A stretch of DNA of 34,889 nucleotides, taken from NCBI GenBank assembly GCA_030446685.1, contig JAUJMV010000001.1:198636-233524 (forward strand), written 5' to 3'. The position numbers and the translations under genes are program-made. Shown here in pieces: positions 32,796 to 34,889 of the stretch. Positions within the stretch are counted from its first letter, which is position 1; each line of letters opens with the position of its first letter. The DNA is from Thermomicrobiales bacterium (GTDB lineage: Bacteria > Chloroflexota > Chloroflexia > Thermomicrobiales > CADCWN01). Under the pieces are notes generated by a model. The model was not told the DNA's origin. It saw only the letters and a program-made list of their open reading frames with translations, and did no database searches.

Positions 32796-33515
32796 TTAGT
32801 AGCGGCGCTTGATCTGCCAGACGCGCCAGGCGGCCTCGACGGCGATGCGCGTGGACATCTTCGACTCGCCGCGCGCCCGGTCGACGAAGTGGATCGGCAC
32901 CTCCTTGACCCGCAGGCCGGCGCGCTGGCAGGCGTAGCTCATCTCGATCTGGAAGGTGTAGCCGCTGGACCGGATGCCGCCGAGGTCGAGTTCCTTCAGC
33001 GCGCTCGCCCGGAAGCACTTGAAGCCGCCGGTCGGGTCGGTGACCTTGAGGCCGAGGATCAGGCGCGCGTAGATGCTGCCGCCGCGGCTCAGGATCTTGC
33101 GCGGCAGGCTCCAACGCTTCTCGACGCTCCCCCCCTTGACGTAGCGGCTGCCAACGACGACGTCGTACTCCTCGATCCAGCGCCGGAACTCGCGGATGAC
33201 CGCCGGGTCGTGCTGGAAGTCGGCGTCCATCTCCACGACGAAGTCGGCCCCCAGCGCCAGCGCCCGCCCGAAGCCGTCGAGGTAGGCCGGGCCGAGTCCC
33301 ATCTTGCGCGGCCGGTGCGCGACGTGGACCGTGCCGGGGTGGGCCGCGCGCAGTTCCTCGGCCAGCGCGCCGGTGCCGTCGGGGGAGTTATCGTCCACCA
33401 CCAGCACCTCGAGCCCCTCCAGGCCGAGCCCGTGCAGCGCCTCGATCATCTCCGGCAGGTTCTCGCGCTCGTTATAGGTCGGCAGCACGACGATCAGGCG
33501 CTTGGGCGCGGTCAT
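32796..33515 (-). CDS. Polyprenol-phosphate mannose synthase (GT2, DPM1-like)
   Basis: 239 residues from ATG 33515 (MTAPKRLIVVLPTYNERENL). Motifs of the soluble DPM1/Ppm1 type: VVLPTYNERENLPEMIEAL, VLVVDDNSPDGTGALA, GLGPAYLDGFGRALALGADF, VVEMDADFQHDP (the DxD-like metal site), VVGSRYVKGGSVEKRWSLPR, VTDPTGGFKCF and FVDRARGESKMS. It transfers mannose (or a related hexose) from GDP-mannose to polyprenyl phosphate on the cytoplasmic face of the membrane, supplying lipid-linked mannose for glycan or protein glycosylation. There are no C-terminal membrane helices, so a separate membrane partner may help; the small membrane protein immediately upstream is a candidate. ManA at 26659 could supply the precursor. 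Confidence 0.85.
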   Translation of the reverse strand: MTAPKRLIVVLPTYNERENLPEMIEALHGLGLEGLEVLVVDDNSPDGTGALAEELRAAHPGTVHVAHRPRKMGLGPAYLDGFGRALALGADFVVEMDADFQHDPAVIREFRRWIEEYDVVVGSRYVKGGSVEKRWSLPRKILSRGGSIYARLILGLKVTDPTGGFKCFRASALKELDLGGIRSSGYTFQIEMSYACQRAGLRVKEVPIHFVDRARGESKMSTRIAVEAAWRVWQIKRRY

Positions 33516-33608
33516 CGTCGCCGTCCGCTCCGCGCCGGCCTGCCGGTCATCGGTCCGCGTCCGATCCATCTTCCACAACCGATCACGAAATCGATCCCGC
33601 CGGCCGCC

Positions 33609-33791
33609 CTAGCCGCCGCCCAGCCGCCAGGCCACCAGCAGCAGGACGATGACGACCATGATCAGGAGCAGGCCGTAAGCAATGCCGCCGATCACCAGTG
33701 GGGTCAGGAGACTGGGTCGCGGGCCGTTGCCCTGCCGGGAGCGCTCCGTCCCTTCCTCCCGCTCGGTCGTCACCTTCTCGGCCACATTCAC
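33609..33791 (-). CDS. Small single-span membrane protein, unknown
   Basis: 60 residues, ATG 33791 with GGGAG 4 nt upstream. Charged N-terminus (AEKVTTEREEGTERSRQG), one hydrophobic helix at about 31-56 (LVIGGIAYGLLLIMVVIVLL), and a short tail RLGGG. No family recognised. It lies 93 bp upstream of the mannose synthase and 114 bp downstream of the GT4 gene on the same strand, so a role in anchoring or assisting the glycan enzymes is possible. Confidence 0.6.
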   Translation of the reverse strand: MNVAEKVTTEREEGTERSRQGNGPRPSLLTPLVIGGIAYGLLLIMVVIVLLLVAWRLGGG

Positions 33792-33905
33792 TCCCGCGCG
33801 GGTCGGTTCGCCCCCACCGGTCCGCGCGACCGGCCGTGCTGCCCGAACCGTGGTAACAAGGGTCGTACCGCCTGGCGTGTTGCGCCATCGGGTGCAAGGC
33901 GGATG

Positions 33906-34889
33906 CTACCCCATCAACCGGTAGCGCGCAAGGACGCGTGCCGCCGACTCCCGCCAGTCGAAGTCGCGCGCCCGCGCCAGCCCCCTGGCCCGCAGGTCGG
34001 CGCGCAGTGGCGCGTCCTGCACCGTCGTCCAGATCGTCTCGGCGAGCGCCGCGTCGTCCGCCGGTTCGACCAGCAGCGCGGCGCCGCCGGCCACCTCCGG
34101 CAGCGAGGGGCGATCCCCGACGATCGCCGGTGTGCCGCTGCCCATCGCCTCCAGCAGCGGGATGCCGAAGCCCTCGTAGAACGACGGCAGCACGAAGAGG
34201 TCGGCGCAGGCGTAGAGCGCCGGCAGCAGATCGTCCGGGAAGAAGTCGAGGAAGGTCACGGCGTCGGCCAGCCGCAGCTCCTCCACCGCGCGGAAGATCG
34301 GCTCGTAGAGCCAGCCGCGCTGCCCCGCGACGACCAGGCGGTGCGGCAGGCCGCGCGCCCGCAGGCGGGCGAAGGCGCGGAAGAGGCCGACGTGGTTCTT
34401 GCGCGGCTCCAGGTTCCCCACGATCAGCAGATAGGGGCCGTCCGGGACGCCGGCCCGCCCGAGCGCCGCCCGCGCCCGCGCCCGTTCATCCCCGGCCAGC
34501 GGTCGGAACCGCGGGTCGGCGCCGATGTAGACGACGGTAATCTTCTCCTCCGGCACGTCCAGCAGGCGTTGCAGATCCCGCTTGGTCGCCTCCGAGTCGG
34601 CGAAGAGGTGATCGGCGGCGCGGACGTTGCGCGGCGCCGCCCCCTCCAGGTAGGCGCGGAGTTGGGGGTGGGCATATTCGGGCACGACCAGGAAGGTCAG
34701 GTCGTGGATCGTCACCACGCGGCGGGCGCGGCGGGTCGGCGGCGCGACGAAGTCGGGCGCGTGCAAGACATCCAGCGGCCCGCTGAAGTGCTCGACCGGG
34801 ATCGGCAGCCGCAGCCGCTGCCAGCCCGCCGTCAGCAGGCGGTTGTTCAGCGGCAGCCGCCGCGCGCGGAAGTTCGGCGGGAAGGTCGC
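33906..34889 (-). CDS. GT4-family glycosyltransferase, 5' end beyond the window
   Basis: The reading frame stays open to the right edge: NFRARRLPLNNRLLTAGWQR, then HFSGPLDVLHAPDFVAPPTR lies upstream of any start, so the gene is cut. The rest is a typical GT-B fold, GT4: VVTIHDLTFLVVPEYAHP, HLFADSEATKRDLQRLLDV, TVVYIGADPRF, YLLIVGNLEPRKNHVGLFRA and the nucleotide-sugar site PSFYEGFGIPLLEAMGSGTP. This subgroup often uses GDP-mannose or similar donors. With the downstream mannose synthase and flippase it marks a glycan assembly operon continuing outside the window. Confidence 0.85.
   Translation of the reverse strand, partial: ATFPPNFRARRLPLNNRLLTAGWQRLRLPIPVEHFSGPLDVLHAPDFVAPPTRRARRVVTIHDLTFLVVPEYAHPQLRAYLEGAAPRNVRAADHLFADSEATKRDLQRLLDVPEEKITVVYIGADPRFRPLAGDERARARAALGRAGVPDGPYLLIVGNLEPRKNHVGLFRAFARLRARGLPHRLVVAGQRGWLYEPIFRAVEELRLADAVTFLDFFPDDLLPALYACADLFVLPSFYEGFGIPLLEAMGSGTPAIVGDRPSLPEVAGGAALLVEPADDAALAETIWTTVQDAPLRADLRARGLARARDFDWRESAARVLARYRLMG

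Noticed and set aside
1..34889. tRNA genes, rRNA genes, prophage or plasmid functions
   Set aside because: No cloverleaf-compatible segments, ribosomal RNA signatures, integrase, replication or structural phage proteins were recognised on either strand; a dedicated RNA search could not be run.

Overview
This is a GC-rich (about 70 percent), gene-dense chromosomal window from a Chloroflexota-like bacterium, probably near Thermomicrobia/Sphaerobacter. That placement is an inference. It rests on the UPF0182 membrane protein, on secreted proteins carrying a 'YFPETGH...FERNRFELHPEN' module that I associate with Chloroflexota, on the GTG/TTG starts with good ribosome binding sites, and on abundant structured intergenic repeats. 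No tRNA, rRNA, CRISPR array, phage gene or transposase was seen.

Layout. 1-1565: a badly frameshifted stretch ending in a membrane-anchored winged-helix/SH3 protein. 1860-4685 (minus): a methyltransferase and an FAD oxidoreductase. 5066-8741 (plus): two half-transporters forming a heterodimeric ABC exporter with one degenerate ATP site. 8848-10018: a broken phosphotransferase. 10152-14179 (minus): sugar-phosphate isomerase-like protein, 2-hydroxyacid dehydrogenase, CapA-like protein and a metallo-beta-lactamase-fold hydrolase in one likely operon. 14595-17339 (plus): UPF0182. 17701-18369: secreted CHRD protein with an LPxTG-like tail. 18646-21945 (minus): membrane spermidine-synthase-like protein, PgeF and YggS, tightly packed. 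22603-26521 (plus): secreted repeat protein (broken), HD phosphohydrolase (one frameshift), DUF92 protein. 26659-27809 (minus): mannose-6-phosphate isomerase (one frameshift). 28575-30746 (plus): secreted subtilase with two of the same C-terminal modules as the 22603 gene. 31042-34889 (minus): glycan locus with flippase, polyprenol-phosphate mannose synthase, a small membrane protein and a GT4 glycosyltransferase cut by the window edge. ManA, the mannose synthase, GT4 and flippase suggest mannose-containing surface glycans.

The most unusual content lies between the genes. (i) Seven short tandem arrays at six sites have a unit of 7 bp although the word changes from site to site. Several are arranged as complementary arms, and several run into coding sequence, supplying an N-terminal extension to PgeF and the same VGRGA tail to two convergent proteins. 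(ii) A three-hairpin repeat occurs in five copies with a constant TGAA loop and ACGAAGC linker but compensating stem changes, twice as facing inverted pairs. (iii) One inverted pair carries a 41-bp inverted copy of the 3' end of the neighbouring flippase gene. (iv) A 135-bp element with 24-bp terminal inverted repeats encloses two heptad arrays.

Six genes are broken or internally shifted by small indels, several in G or C runs. This could be sequencing error or real decay, and it limits confidence in those products.
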